A DNA stretch of 43,219 nt, taken from positions 1 to 43,219 of the IMG/VR virus record IMGVR_UViG_3300009034_000083; one strand, given 5' to 3'. The translations under genes and the position numbers were made by a program. The stretch is from a virus. Below the pieces are notes generated by a model, which worked only from the letters and a program-made list of their open reading frames with translations, was not told the origin of the DNA and did not search any database. Numbering within the stretch: the first letter of the stretch is position 1; every line of letters starts with the position of its first letter. Shown piece after piece: positions 23,276 to 31,135 of the stretch.

Positions 23276-23606
23276 CTTTTTCCTTTCTTATCCTTTCTTT
23301 TTTGTGCATTTCTGTAATAGAATATCCCTTAATTAACATTTCAAATTCAATTCTTCTATCTTCTTGAAATGGCTGACTCGGACATCTTCCGGCATACCAA
23401 TGACAAGATTTACACAATACCATAAAATAATAAGGATCATCAGAAATAATTGGATTTTGCTCTCTTTCAAATGGCAATGCTATATGATGAATGGTATTAG
23501 CAGGTTCCTTGCAATATTCACATTCAAAATATTGCTTATTCTTCTTAAAATAATTATTTAACATTCTCCAGTTTTTGCCATATAATATTTTAGTGCTTAT
23601 TTTCAT
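23268..23606 (-). CDS. HNH-type nuclease-like protein
   Basis: 112 residues. CEYCKEPANTIHHI (29-42) and LCKSCHWYAGRC (64-75) give CxxC...HH...CxxCH, the layout of HNH endonucleases with structural zinc. HNH proteins are common in phages as packaging nucleases, homing enzymes or modification partners. It lacks a clear DNA-recognition region, so specificity is unknown. Overlaps the next gene by 8 bases. Confidence 0.6.
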   Translation of the reverse strand: MKISTKILYGKNWRMLNNYFKKNKQYFECEYCKEPANTIHHIALPFEREQNPIISDDPYYFMVLCKSCHWYAGRCPSQPFQEDRRIEFEMLIKGYSITEMHKKERIRKEKDA

Positions 23607-23612
23607 GTTATA

Positions 23613-23753
23613 TTATTTCTTTACTTTTTTTAAAAGTATCCCAAAATCTGCATTTTTATATTTAGTTTCGTCATGCCCTATATAAAAACTACGAGGAAAA
23701 TATCTACCGACCAAAAAAGCAATAACCATAAAAAACCAGAATTTATAATCCAT
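23613..23753 (-). CDS. Short membrane peptide
   Basis: A 46-residue frame: MDYKFWFFMVIAFLVGRYFP (one membrane helix), then RSFYIGHDETKYKNADFG and a basic tail. TAGGAAATAAAT precedes the ATG. It lies directly downstream of a PQ-loop-like membrane gene and may act with it. Function unknown. Confidence 0.5.
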   Translation of the reverse strand: MDYKFWFFMVIAFLVGRYFPRSFYIGHDETKYKNADFGILLKKVKK

Positions 23754-23755
23754 AT

Positions 23756-24046
23756 TTATTTCCTAATAATAACATCCGTCTTATTCTCTTTCCTAATATA
23801 CCACCCCATCTGTCCCAACCAGATCGTATTCATAGTTACAACCCCGATACCACCCCAGAACGAAACGGTCTGTCCAAGATGGGGATAATAATATAGATTC
23901 CAGTATCCCCACAAGGTAAAGAATACTACTGCAAGCCAACTTATTCCCTTTACCTTTTTGTCTTTATGTAGCTTAATTATAGACAATAATATAAAAAGTC
24001 CACCAAAAAGTTCAAATATTCCGTTGATTGTGTCGGGGAGGGTCAT
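23756..24046 (-). CDS. Small multispan membrane protein, PQ-loop-like
   Basis: 96 residues with three or four hydrophobic segments (NGIFELFGGLFILLSII, WLAVVFFTLWGYWNLYYY, FWGGIGVVTMNTIWLG). The YYYPHLGQTVSFWGG stretch recalls a phage membrane-protein family. Transport is not established. ATGA overlap with a small zinc protein gene upstream. Confidence 0.55.
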   Translation of the reverse strand: MTLPDTINGIFELFGGLFILLSIIKLHKDKKVKGISWLAVVFFTLWGYWNLYYYPHLGQTVSFWGGIGVVTMNTIWLGQMGWYIRKENKTDVIIRK

Positions 24047-24207
24047 TTATTATTTCTTAACATATAACCCCAATTAGATATTTCTGTATGCCCACATCTT
24101 TTACAAATAACACCACAATCTTTTTCACCCGTAATAGGATCATAAAAAGTAGCTATATCATAATGACCTATTAAGAAACAAATAAAAGCTCTATATAGAT
24201 TACTCAT
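24043..24207 (-). CDS. Small zinc-binding phage protein
   Basis: A 54-residue frame: MSNLYRAFICFLIGHYDIAT, then FYDPITGEKDCGVICKRCGH. The pattern of an RxxxCFLIGH start, then C...CKRCGH, resembles very small phage zinc proteins. AGGAG AAAAA ATG sets the start, eight bases inside the upstream gene. It ends at the ATGA of the membrane gene. Confidence 0.55.
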   Translation of the reverse strand: MSNLYRAFICFLIGHYDIATFYDPITGEKDCGVICKRCGHTEISNWGYMLRNNK

Positions 24208-24628
24208 TTTTTCTCCTCTTCATCTCTTCCTCTTCCCATATTATAAATAGACAATCACAAATAACATGTGCTAAAGGATGAAATCCATCATCCTTATCCT
24301 TACGAATCCCCATAGCATATTCTATGGCATGACCCAAAACCGGACGAGTATAGAATTTAGATATCTCACCCAGAAAACCTTTCCAGTTATCACGAGGGTA
24401 TTTCCCCCCATTGATATCAAGATTTTTAGTCATAATCATAGCTGCTTCTTTTATACCCTCCCAAGGTAAAAGAGAATAATCCGGTTTTTCTTTACCGTAT
24501 TTTATTGCTCCGGTTTTGGTTGTTACACGGTTTGATTCTGCTACTGGTAACTTCCCCGAACATTCCGGATTACTACAAGCGTGTTTTGTGATGGCACTAC
24601 CGCATTTTGTACAGAACAGATCACTCAC
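24200..24628 (-). CDS. dATP/dGTP diphosphohydrolase-like (DUF5664) protein
   Basis: 142 residues. An N-terminal zinc ribbon (CTKC...CSNPEC) precedes GAIKYGKEKPDYSLLPWEGI (around 40-59), KYPRDNWKGFLGEISKFYTR and HPLAHVICDCLFIIWEEEE. The order KPxYxLLPWE, NW, AxRHxxA, HLAHxxC is the one I recall for the DUF5664 dATP/dGTP diphosphohydrolase N-terminal family, related to MazG. It would lower dATP and dGTP or their modified forms. No PurZ-like gene is nearby, so 2-aminoadenine DNA is not indicated. Confidence 0.65.
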   Translation of the reverse strand: MSDLFCTKCGSAITKHACSNPECSGKLPVAESNRVTTKTGAIKYGKEKPDYSLLPWEGIKEAAMIMTKNLDINGGKYPRDNWKGFLGEISKFYTRPVLGHAIEYAMGIRKDKDDGFHPLAHVICDCLFIIWEEEEMKRRKNE

Positions 24629-24876
24629 TTGGATTCTTCCTTTTTACCAAAAACCTCACCCAAATCAATATTACAATATCCTTTATCTCTATCAGTGCAA
24701 TACGCCCCTCCATATATTCCCCAAAAAGCATCTTTACCGTAACAATTATTAGGGCATTTATAAGTCGCTCTTTTTGTCATATCTTGTGAGTTAGGATCGC
24801 TGACATGTTCCATTAATGTTTCGTAGGCTTTTGCTTCACCTTTTATTAGTTCTGTTTTACATTTTGGGCATTTCAT
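24625..24876 (-). CDS. Cysteine-rich zinc protein
   Basis: 83 residues: CPKCKTELIKGEAKAYETLM, then KCPNNCYGKDAFWGIYGGAY and CTDRDKGYC. Two zinc pairs and a tyrosine-glycine stretch. It overlaps the diphosphohydrolase-like gene by ATGA. Function unknown. Confidence 0.45.
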   Translation of the reverse strand: MKCPKCKTELIKGEAKAYETLMEHVSDPNSQDMTKRATYKCPNNCYGKDAFWGIYGGAYCTDRDKGYCNIDLGEVFGKKEESK

Positions 24877-24962
24877 TTATTTTTCCTAAAAATAACAACA
24901 GGACAACCGGAGATTAGGGTTAGAGATGGTAAGAAGGTTTTGATTGCCCTGCTGTATTTCAT
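24873..24962 (-). CDS. Possible 29-residue hydrophobic peptide inside a hairpin element
   Basis: MKYSRAIKTFLPSLTLISGC, then PVVIFRKNK. The start overlaps the upstream stop (ATGA) and the stop overlaps the next start, exactly as real genes do here. The peptide has a positively charged start and a hydrophobic core. It is encoded across the hairpin arms at 24895-24955, so it may be a leader that couples translation to the structure, or simply open by chance. Confidence 0.35.
   Translation of the reverse strand: MKYSRAIKTFLPSLTLISGCPVVIFRKNK
24895..24955 (-). ncRNA. Hairpin-bounded intergenic element (2)
   Basis: On the minus strand ACAGCAGGGCAA (24955-24944) can pair with TTGTCCTGTTGT (24906-24895) over 12 bp, including two G.T wobbles. 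On the plus strand the same positions would be mismatches, so pairing is favoured in the transcript. The CAGCAGGG arm matches the element at 35357-35447. Confidence 0.45.
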
Positions 24963-25234
24963 TTGTTTTGTTCCAGTTTGTATAAATGTTCATTTAAAAT
25001 ATGGATTAGTTTATTGTTTTGTTGAATATCTACCATATTATTTTTCACTATTTTTATAAGATTATCAATGGAATTACTTAATGTTATTATATCTTTATTT
25101 ATACCATATATCTGATTACGTTTTTGATCTATTTGATTTTTTAATTCATCTACTATTTCATTAAACCCACCCGAAAGTCTATTATCCAACTCATCTAATG
25201 CAGCAGATATTTCGTTTTTTTCTGTATCATTCAT
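24959..25234 (-). CDS. Coiled-coil protein
   Basis: 91 residues, nearly all heptad-like helix (ALDELDNRLSGGFNEIVDEL, then TLSNSIDNLIKIVKNNM). Probably a dimer or trimer with structural or adaptor role. No family assigned. The start lies within the small Cys gene upstream. Confidence 0.5.
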   Translation of the reverse strand: MNDTEKNEISAALDELDNRLSGGFNEIVDELKNQIDQKRNQIYGINKDIITLSNSIDNLIKIVKNNMVDIQQNNKLIHILNEHLYKLEQNK

Positions 25235-25382
25235 CTATTTCCATCCTTACACAAGCCCGGCACATTGTAGTATTGAATTTACACCACTTACGCCTTTTAT
25301 GTAGATACTTATGTTCACAATCCTTGGACCGGCATCGTTCGGCATCAAGGCACTTCATTAAGGTTAGAGTTTTTGTTTTCAT
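25227..25382 (-). CDS. Small cysteine-rich basic protein
   Basis: A 51-residue frame: MKTKTLTLMKCLDAERCRSK, then DCEHKYLHKRRKWCKFNTTM, then CRACVRMEIDE. Six cysteines and many basic residues suggest a compact zinc module, possibly nucleic-acid binding. ATGA links it to the previous gene; AAGGATAAAGA is the ribosome site. Confidence 0.5.
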   Translation of the reverse strand: MKTKTLTLMKCLDAERCRSKDCEHKYLHKRRKWCKFNTTMCRACVRMEIDE

Positions 25383-25567
25383 TCTTTATCCTTATCAATA
25401 ACCGCCACATTTTCTATCTTACCTTTTATCTCAAACGCAAATTTACTTCTATCCCCGAATATTCCCATAAAATGCTCACATGAATCCAACGGGAATATAA
25501 ACTCTGCTATTATAGTAACTCTGTTATATGTCTTGCATTGAGGGCATCTGGATAGGAGAGTTTTCAT
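25379..25567 (-). CDS. Small zinc-type protein
   Basis: 62 residues beginning MKTLLSRCPQCKTYNRVTII, with a further CEHFMGIFGDRSKFAFEI stretch. CPQC near the start could bind zinc together with Cys30. ATGA overlap with both neighbours. Function unknown. Confidence 0.45.
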   Translation of the reverse strand: MKTLLSRCPQCKTYNRVTIIAEFIFPLDSCEHFMGIFGDRSKFAFEIKGKIENVAVIDKDKE

Positions 25568-25815
25568 TCTATTTCTTCTTGCGACATACTATTTGCACTA
25601 TTCAATATTTCTATAGCCAATACTTCTCCATGTGCAGCACCAATTGCAATTGCTAATGCGGTTAATATAGATTCAATACTTTTATCTTTTACAAAAACCA
25701 TCATTTTTTTTACAACTTCGGTACGTATAGATTCTCCGACATCATCCAATCCATTATTGATATTATAAAATTCTGTTAGTATTTCGACTACTTCTTTTCC
25801 GCTATATTCGGGCAT
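25564..25815 (-). CDS. Small helical protein
   Basis: 83 residues from ATG 25815 (MPEYSGKEVVEILTEFYNIN), preceded by AGGAAAAAT. A longer frame overlaps the radical SAM gene out of register and is rejected. The C-terminal half has ALAIAIGAAHGEVLAIEILN. No function known. Confidence 0.45.
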   Translation of the reverse strand: MPEYSGKEVVEILTEFYNINNGLDDVGESIRTEVVKKMMVFVKDKSIESILTALAIAIGAAHGEVLAIEILNSANSMSQEEIE

Positions 25816-25822
25816 ATTTTTC

Positions 25823-26659
25823 CTAAAATAGTATACTTGCATTGCTATCCCAACTGGTATAGCAATGCCCATTTTCTTTATAGATAAGACTACGTATATC
25901 ATCATTATTATTTTCACTCTGAATACATCTATCAAATGTAGTAACCGCTAATCTATCTATATCCCATACAGTAGCACCGAAAGGCAAATGCCTAACAGCA
26001 TCACAAAAAGGCATATTTCTTTTTATGTCATTAAATTCATTTATAATTCTATCATATTGCTCTTGACATTTATGTTTTATTATCCACTCCATAGATTTTT
26101 TTGCTTCATTAGTATCTGTTATTCGCCGAGGACAATCTATATTTCTAAACGATAATTGTCTTATCCCATATTCTTGAGCCTTAACAATCATATCACTACA
26201 AGCATAGCCTCTTATTTTATCTGTTACATTAAATGTAGCTCTAACGACAAAACCATTATCATTAAGAATACTTATAAGCATAGAATATTTATCAAATGTT
26301 TCAAAATTATCTATAGATAAGGCAATGATATTATATTTTTCTATTGCTCTTGCCATTGATGTCTTACTTATTTCTTTATTAAGCCGTATGCCATTAGTTT
26401 GAATTTCAAGAGGATAGTCTTTAAATATATCACCTATTTTTGAAATTGCATCGGTATTTAAGAATGGTTCTGATTTTCCTGTAATCAGTACTGATGTTAC
26501 ACTTGATGCTCTGGCTATAGTTTTTATTTTATTTATGTTTCGCCAAAACAAATCAGCATTAGATTTTACATATCCTGTCATTTTGCTAATACAATAAGGG
26601 CAGTCTTTATCGCATTTTTTATCTATGGGAATACTAATTGTTAGGTCGTTGGCTTTCAT
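25823..26659 (-). CDS. Radical SAM enzyme
   Basis: 278 residues. KKCDKDCPYCIS gives the CxxxCxxC cluster (Cys16, Cys20, Cys23). VLITGKSEPFLN (57-68) replaces the usual GGEP segment, and LEIQTNGIRLNKEI follows as the next strand. NVTDKIRGYACSD and LSFRNIDCPRR fit the rest of the barrel. Substrate unknown. It follows nicotinate phosphoribosyltransferase by ATGA, so it may be translated with the NAD genes, but a link to NAD chemistry is unproven. Confidence 0.75.
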   Translation of the reverse strand: MKANDLTISIPIDKKCDKDCPYCISKMTGYVKSNADLFWRNINKIKTIARASSVTSVLITGKSEPFLNTDAISKIGDIFKDYPLEIQTNGIRLNKEISKTSMARAIEKYNIIALSIDNFETFDKYSMLISILNDNGFVVRATFNVTDKIRGYACSDMIVKAQEYGIRQLSFRNIDCPRRITDTNEAKKSMEWIIKHKCQEQYDRIINEFNDIKRNMPFCDAVRHLPFGATVWDIDRLAVTTFDRCIQSENNNDDIRSLIYKENGHCYTSWDSNASILF

Positions 26660-27807
26660 TTTTTTATTATCTCCCTTACGTATTTCTCGTAACTTTCATC
26701 TTCACACATAGCCTTTCCAGGACTGTCACTCAGTTTTATTACAGGTTGTCCATTAGCCTCAATTACTTTTATTACAATTTGAAGTGCTTTCGGTCCAAGA
26801 TCATTAGTTAAGTCTGTACCCCAACCAAAAGCGCATTTTATTCTTTTATCTGTAGCTAATTCTATCGCAAGCATAGATTCTACAGTAAGCCCATCACTAT
26901 AAACCGCTGTCTTGGTAGTCGGGTCTATTCCCATTTTCTCGTAATGTTCCACTATTTTATTGGTCCATATATAGGGATTACCACTGTCATGTCTGAGACC
27001 TTGGAATAAAAGGCTGAAGTACTTATCGAAATCATGGCGAAGTAGATAATCTATACCAAGCGTATCGCTCAACGCAATCCCCAAATCCCCCCTATACTCG
27101 TCTGCCCATTTTTGTAAAGCAAACTTCTGGCTATCAGCTATTCTCGTTAATGACTGACATACCTGGAATATTTCGTGAGCCATAGTACCGATACACTTAC
27201 AACCGTATCTGGATGCTAACATAATATTACTTGTACCTATAAAGTTGGGAAAATTATTAGTAGATACTATATAGTTTATAATCTTATCGTGCCAACTCCC
27301 GGAATATGCTCTACGTGTACCGAAGTCTGCAAACTTAATATCAGTACCTTTTAAGTCTTCTATTTTTCCTCGTAGTCTCCGTGATCCCTCTTCTGCCATT
27401 TCTTTAGTAAGAGGATAAAACATATCAAAGTAAACTTCGTTAACTATTTTTAATATATAGATTTCATATAGTATAGTATGCAGCCACGGTCCCTCTATGG
27501 TTATATCACCTGCTTCAGTAACCGTAACGTATTTACTGTTAAGCCTAAAGATACCTAAAAAGTCAATGTAATCTTGTGTGAGAAATCCTAATTGCCCTAA
27601 ATACCAAAGCTCTTCGTCTTTAAAGCGTAGTTGATCTAAACAATTTATCTCGTCTTGGATACGTTTTACACACGAAGATAGATCAATGTTGAGGGTACGA
27701 CATTTAAACTTATAACGCACGGTTACTGCGGGAAATTGGTGGAGGACAAATTGTTGCATAGAAAATTTGTAACTGTCGGAATCAAGTAAACTATTTATTA
27801 TTGGCAT
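26656..27807 (-). CDS. pncB: Nicotinate phosphoribosyltransferase
   Basis: Makes nicotinate mononucleotide from nicotinate and PRPP, with optional ATP hydrolysis, in NAD salvage. 383 residues, close to bacterial PncB. LLDSDSYKFSMQQFVLHQFP starts the protein as in the family; FADFGTRRAYSGSWHD (159-174) and GTMAHEIFQ (207-215) contain the binding and phosphorylated-histidine sites (His211), and LRHDSGNPY (271-279) forms the PRPP region. It shares an operon with PncA, which supplies nicotinate from nicotinamide. No later gene (NadD or NadE) is seen, so the host would finish NAD. Confidence 0.88.
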   Translation of the reverse strand: MPIINSLLDSDSYKFSMQQFVLHQFPAVTVRYKFKCRTLNIDLSSCVKRIQDEINCLDQLRFKDEELWYLGQLGFLTQDYIDFLGIFRLNSKYVTVTEAGDITIEGPWLHTILYEIYILKIVNEVYFDMFYPLTKEMAEEGSRRLRGKIEDLKGTDIKFADFGTRRAYSGSWHDKIINYIVSTNNFPNFIGTSNIMLASRYGCKCIGTMAHEIFQVCQSLTRIADSQKFALQKWADEYRGDLGIALSDTLGIDYLLRHDFDKYFSLLFQGLRHDSGNPYIWTNKIVEHYEKMGIDPTTKTAVYSDGLTVESMLAIELATDKRIKCAFGWGTDLTNDLGPKALQIVIKVIEANGQPVIKLSDSPGKAMCEDESYEKYVREIIKK

Positions 27808-28006
27808 CTTTAGATTCTTCTAACCGCTTAACTTCCTCCTGCAATCCCGAAAGTTCTTTAAGTAATCTATCGTTTTCCTCGCGTATAACTAATATCATTT
27901 TCTTCAATTCCTCATTCTCAATCTCAAATTCATAGAGTTTTCTGCGAAGAAGTATTGATTCATCTATAAAGGCAGCGGATTTTTCTTTATTTATTTCATA
28001 AGTCAT
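27791..28006 (-). CDS. Coiled-coil small protein
   Basis: 71 residues, mostly charged heptads (EIENEELKKMILVIREENDR, then LLKELSGLQEEVKRLEES). It sits between pncA and pncB and overlaps pncB by 17 bases, so it is probably co-translated. It could join the two enzymes in a complex, but this is only inferred from position. Confidence 0.5.
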   Translation of the reverse strand: MTYEINKEKSAAFIDESILLRRKLYEFEIENEELKKMILVIREENDRLLKELSGLQEEVKRLEESKDANNK

Positions 28007-28021
28007 AGATGCACCTTTCTT

Positions 28022-28573
28022 TTATAAAGGATTAACCAATTGTTTTATATTATTTACAAACACAAAACTTGCCCCGGCATCAAGCATTTCTATTATAGCA
28101 TCTTTGGTGGTATTTTCTTCTACTCCTTTTATCGCATCATATACAACTAAAGTTTCTATGTCAAGCTTACGGATACCGACAATCGCCGCTTTGACACAAT
28201 AATCCGTTGCTATTCCATATACTATAGCGTAGATAACGTTATCCTCTTTTAATTGTTTTTTAAATTTAGGATTAGTGAAAATGTCATAAGAATCCTTGCG
28301 AAACACTACATCGGAATGTTTGGTTTCTTTTATTGATTGCCATCCTTTTGTATTTGCCATACAATGTTCTGGGAAAGGACCGCCATTAGATTCTAGTTCT
28401 GCGGATTCTGCAGTGTGAGTATCAAATGTCTTATAAATCTTTATCTTCTTTATGGCTGCTACTTCTGCGAGATGCTTTAATTGCGGTTTTATGCTTGTCG
28501 CGTTAGGTACATATAAGGCTCCGTCTGGGTTGATGAAGTCTCGTTGAGTATCTATATCTACGAATATTAGCAT
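28022..28573 (-). CDS. pncA: Nicotinamidase
   Basis: Hydrolyses nicotinamide to nicotinate and ammonia. 183 residues in the isochorismatase-like fold. FVDIDTQRDF (4-13) gives the catalytic Asp; FRKDSYDIF (91-99) gives Lys93; GIATDYCVKAA (120-130) gives Cys126. TFDTHTAES (49-57) and PFPEHC (66-71) supply the metal ligands Asp51, His53 and His70. The Asp motif has two extra residues relative to many PncA proteins, a variant I recall in others. It feeds PncB downstream. A hydrolase on another amide is less likely. Confidence 0.85.
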   Translation of the reverse strand: MLIFVDIDTQRDFINPDGALYVPNATSIKPQLKHLAEVAAIKKIKIYKTFDTHTAESAELESNGGPFPEHCMANTKGWQSIKETKHSDVVFRKDSYDIFTNPKFKKQLKEDNVIYAIVYGIATDYCVKAAIVGIRKLDIETLVVYDAIKGVEENTTKDAIIEMLDAGASFVFVNNIKQLVNPL

Positions 28574-28584
28574 TTGCTTTTCCT

Positions 28585-28782
28585 TTAATCACAATATCCA
28601 AAAATATTTAAAAATATCCTATTCGCCCAATTCAGCACATTTTCATCAGGATTATCTTCACTATATATTCTCCACTCCGTTATCATCTTTCTATCATTCA
28701 AAATAAACCATATAGATTTATCTAATTTTTTTACTAAATCTATTCCCATTCCTAATGATGCTTTTACTATATGTTTATTCAT
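28585..28782 (-). CDS. Small protein of unknown function
   Basis: 65 residues (starts MNKHIVKASLGMGIDLVKKL), with a charged helix and a hydrophobic C-terminus (WANRIFLNIFGYC). ATGA couples it to the metallopeptidase-like gene. No family recognised. Confidence 0.4.
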   Translation of the reverse strand: MNKHIVKASLGMGIDLVKKLDKSIWFILNDRKMITEWRIYSEDNPDENVLNWANRIFLNIFGYCD

Positions 28783-29129
28783 ATTATCACCTTCTCCAAC
28801 CGCCTGACTAAAGCTTCCTGCTCTTCATATATATCATCTGGTGTAACATAACGTCTTCTTGCATATTCAGCAAATTTACCATGTAGGAGATGAAGAGCCT
28901 CATGTTTACCACTTGCCTTTGGAGAAAATTCTTTTTTAGAATCCTCATCTAATCTTAATGTCATAGCTACAGTAGCAGCCATACCTTCAACATCCATATT
29001 GATTGAAGCAAATAAACCATCTAATTCTGTATGTCTAAAATATACTTTCCATTCTGTAAGACCAAGCAATTTTTGAATTCTTTTAAATTCTTTTTTAAAA
29101 ATCTCAAACTGCTTCTTGGTGGTTCTCAT
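28779..29129 (-). CDS. HExxH metallopeptidase-like protein
   Basis: 116 residues. KHEALHLLHGKF (75-86) has HExxH (His76, Glu77, His80). The segment before it (MTLRLDEDSKKEFSPKASGK) and the C-terminal helix EEQEALVRRLEKV resemble a small phage protease group. A third zinc ligand may be Glu103, where the C-terminal helix faces the site. Target unknown. AAGGATACAAA precedes the ATG, which lies inside the upstream gene. Confidence 0.55.
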   Translation of the reverse strand: MRTTKKQFEIFKKEFKRIQKLLGLTEWKVYFRHTELDGLFASINMDVEGMAATVAMTLRLDEDSKKEFSPKASGKHEALHLLHGKFAEYARRRYVTPDDIYEEQEALVRRLEKVII

Positions 29130-29466
29130 TTTGTATCCTTGTTGCTATTTTATTCCATACACGTTCGCAGTAGTCCCAATCTATATTTTGTTTCTCTGCA
29201 TGAATAAATAATCCGAAATGCATCATATACGATATTAGATCACAAAAACCTACGTTATCAAATAATTCATCATCTTTTCTTATAACAATCTTTTTCCTAT
29301 TCTTACCAAAAATCTTTCTTGCTATCTTTGAACTGAAATTATCACTAACACTGCACACTGAACCTGTTACTACAATTACTTCCGGATATTCATTTATACC
29401 AAAAATCCCTATTCTATGTATATGCCCCTCCTTGGTCGGTTTTGCTTTTAGGTAAAAGTATTCCAT
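29104..29466 (-). CDS. Hypothetical protein
   Basis: 120 residues. MEYFYLKAKPTKEGHIHRIG, then FGINEYPEVIVVTGSVCSVS, look beta-rich; the C-terminal half is helical (NIDWDYCERVWNKIATRIQN). No domain recognised. It overlaps the metallopeptidase-like gene by 26 bases. Confidence 0.4.
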   Translation of the reverse strand: MEYFYLKAKPTKEGHIHRIGIFGINEYPEVIVVTGSVCSVSDNFSSKIARKIFGKNRKKIVIRKDDELFDNVGFCDLISYMMHFGLFIHAEKQNIDWDYCERVWNKIATRIQNENHQEAV

Positions 29467-29467
29467 A

Positions 29468-30322
29468 TCATACTACTTTCTTTAAAGGTTGATCCGTGGC
29501 AAATGAACTTGGATATAAAGTCATACTATCCATGTCTAAAAATTTTGACATAATTTCTGGTTCGTACAAACTTAAATCTAACCAAGGATGCTTCTTTAGA
29601 TAGGGATAAAATAAAGCACCAAAAGCTATACCGCTTATATCGTCAAATTTTTTTAACTCACTAAACATATAATCGAAATCGGTATCTTTACTTTTTGCTC
29701 TACCGGCCTTTTCGTAAGGTAATAATACGAAATAAAAAGCACGACCATTATATGCTTGATATATGTCTTTGAAGTATTCTATACTATCTCTATCTGATAT
29801 GATTATATGAAAGTTGGTTTTTATATCTCTATCGGTAAGAGCAAAAAACGCATCATTCCAAATACTTTCTAAATGCGGATGAGCAGATACAGCTACACCC
29901 TCGCAATACTTCTCGGTAGCATCCAGAATATCAGAAGTCATGTTCATCCCGTTAGTAGTATAGTTCGGTGATATACCTAACTCACGAAGTTTCTTTAACA
30001 ACGGTATAAAATCCGGATGCATGGTCGGTTCACCGCCACCTATAGCAACCTGGAACGGTCTTTCATTTTCGCTCATACCGCCAAAGAATTTATCTACCTT
30101 GCCTAGTATATCATCAAAGTGATGCCCTTTACAGGTAGAGTTCATATAACACCACGGACAGTTACCCTCACAATACGATGTTATCTTTATATCATAGAAC
30201 TCTGGATAATTTAAGTCGGCAATAGGCTTGTTGCGATCATACTGCATTCGTAATGTTTTGCCGTTATGGTATATCGCTCTATAGTTCTCGTTTGGAAACT
30301 TTCTAGTTTTTATATCTTTCAT
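29468..30322 (-). CDS. Radical SAM enzyme next to TNSS-motif proteins
   Basis: 284 residues. DIKITSYCEGNCPWCYMNST carries CxxxCxxC (Cys51, Cys55, Cys58); VAIGGGEPTMHPDF (92-105) is the GGEP strand that holds SAM; YTTNGMNMT follows. This is the clearest radical SAM protein here. It is the gene immediately after three tandem proteins that share an N-terminal TNSS motif (31450-30333), so those are candidate substrates or partners. Some SPASM-like enzymes carry extra cysteines; few are seen in the C-terminal part, so a second cluster is not evident. Confidence 0.78.
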   Translation of the reverse strand: MKDIKTRKFPNENYRAIYHNGKTLRMQYDRNKPIADLNYPEFYDIKITSYCEGNCPWCYMNSTCKGHHFDDILGKVDKFFGGMSENERPFQVAIGGGEPTMHPDFIPLLKKLRELGISPNYTTNGMNMTSDILDATEKYCEGVAVSAHPHLESIWNDAFFALTDRDIKTNFHIIISDRDSIEYFKDIYQAYNGRAFYFVLLPYEKAGRAKSKDTDFDYMFSELKKFDDISGIAFGALFYPYLKKHPWLDLSLYEPEIMSKFLDMDSMTLYPSSFATDQPLKKVV

Positions 30323-30332
30323 AGCTATTTTC

Positions 30333-30686
30333 TTATCCTAAATGATGTCTGGTTGCGCAGAACATATCTTCAATTATATCTTGAATGCCCCAAGGAATAG
30401 TATTATCTGATTCTGATGTTATAATTAAATCGCCTTTATGTATATCAAATCCCCACCCATGCCAATCCAATTCATTATGATCTGCAATTTTTATATCACC
30501 AAATACTTCACTAAAACAATAGTCATGCCCTTTACCTTCTCCGTATGCTGTCAAAATAGCACCTAACAATGCTCTAACTTCACTCGTTGATTTGTCAGTA
30601 TTACAAACAAAAAGTTCACTGGAACTATTTGTGATAATGTCTATTATGCTATGAATTGGAATTATAATTATTGTTTTATCCATCAT
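30333..30686 (-). CDS. TNSS-motif protein 3
   Basis: About 117 residues from ATG 30686, six bases after GAGG; a second ATG follows at once. IHSIIDIITNSSSELF near the N-terminus is shared with the two genes upstream. After the motif comes a different body (STSEVRALLGAILTAYG, GWGFDIHKGDLIITSESD). Function unknown. The shared motif followed by divergent bodies is reminiscent of a leader or recognition tag. It lies 10 bases upstream of the radical SAM gene. Confidence 0.5.
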   Translation of the reverse strand: MMDKTIIIIPIHSIIDIITNSSSELFVCNTDKSTSEVRALLGAILTAYGEGKGHDYCFSEVFGDIKIADHNELDWHGWGFDIHKGDLIITSESDNTIPWGIQDIIEDMFCATRHHLG

Positions 30687-31134
30687 AACTTCCCTCATGA
30701 CTAAAAAGACTATAAATATTCTTTATAAAATCTTCCCCTTCTGGTGTTTTACATTTCATAACAAGAGCATCAGTATAAAAATTATCGTAGTCAAAAACTG
30801 AATTATCGTCAATGAATTTTTTTAGCGTATCTTTTTCCATCATATCATCAACGTATTTTTCGGCTTCTTTCCAACTGTTGATTTTTTTTGCTCCTACAGA
30901 TTCTGGATGACTATCTATATAATTCATAGCTCGTTCTTGTGCGTTTTCAGATGGCACTATCTTAAATTTATATAAATCATCTGCTACCTTATCGCTTCCT
31001 CCTGCCTTTAAAATTGAATTAACAATTTCCTTCATATGCTCAATCGTACTACTTGTACAGCTAGTATAAACAACAGATGAACTATTAGTAATAACATCCA
31101 CAATACTATGAAAACTTAATCTCAATTCTTTCAT
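30676..31134 (-). CDS. TNSS-motif protein 2
   Basis: 152 residues. FHSIVDVITNSSSVVYTSCT (8-27) contains the motif shared with its neighbours. The body is helical and charged (EIVNSILKAGGSDKVADDLY, KINSWKEAEKYVDDMMEKDT). No known domain. The start uses the GGAGAAGTAGCATG cassette, and it overlaps the third copy by 11 bases. Confidence 0.5.
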   Translation of the reverse strand: MKELRLSFHSIVDVITNSSSVVYTSCTSSTIEHMKEIVNSILKAGGSDKVADDLYKFKIVPSENAQERAMNYIDSHPESVGAKKINSWKEAEKYVDDMMEKDTLKKFIDDNSVFDYDNFYTDALVMKCKTPEGEDFIKNIYSLFSHEGSYDG

Positions 31135-31135
31135 G

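Noticed and set aside
8419-24628. 2-aminoadenine (Z) genome from MazZ- or DUF5664-like genes
   Set aside because: No PurZ-like adenylosuccinate synthetase or DpoZ is present in the window, so this is not supported.
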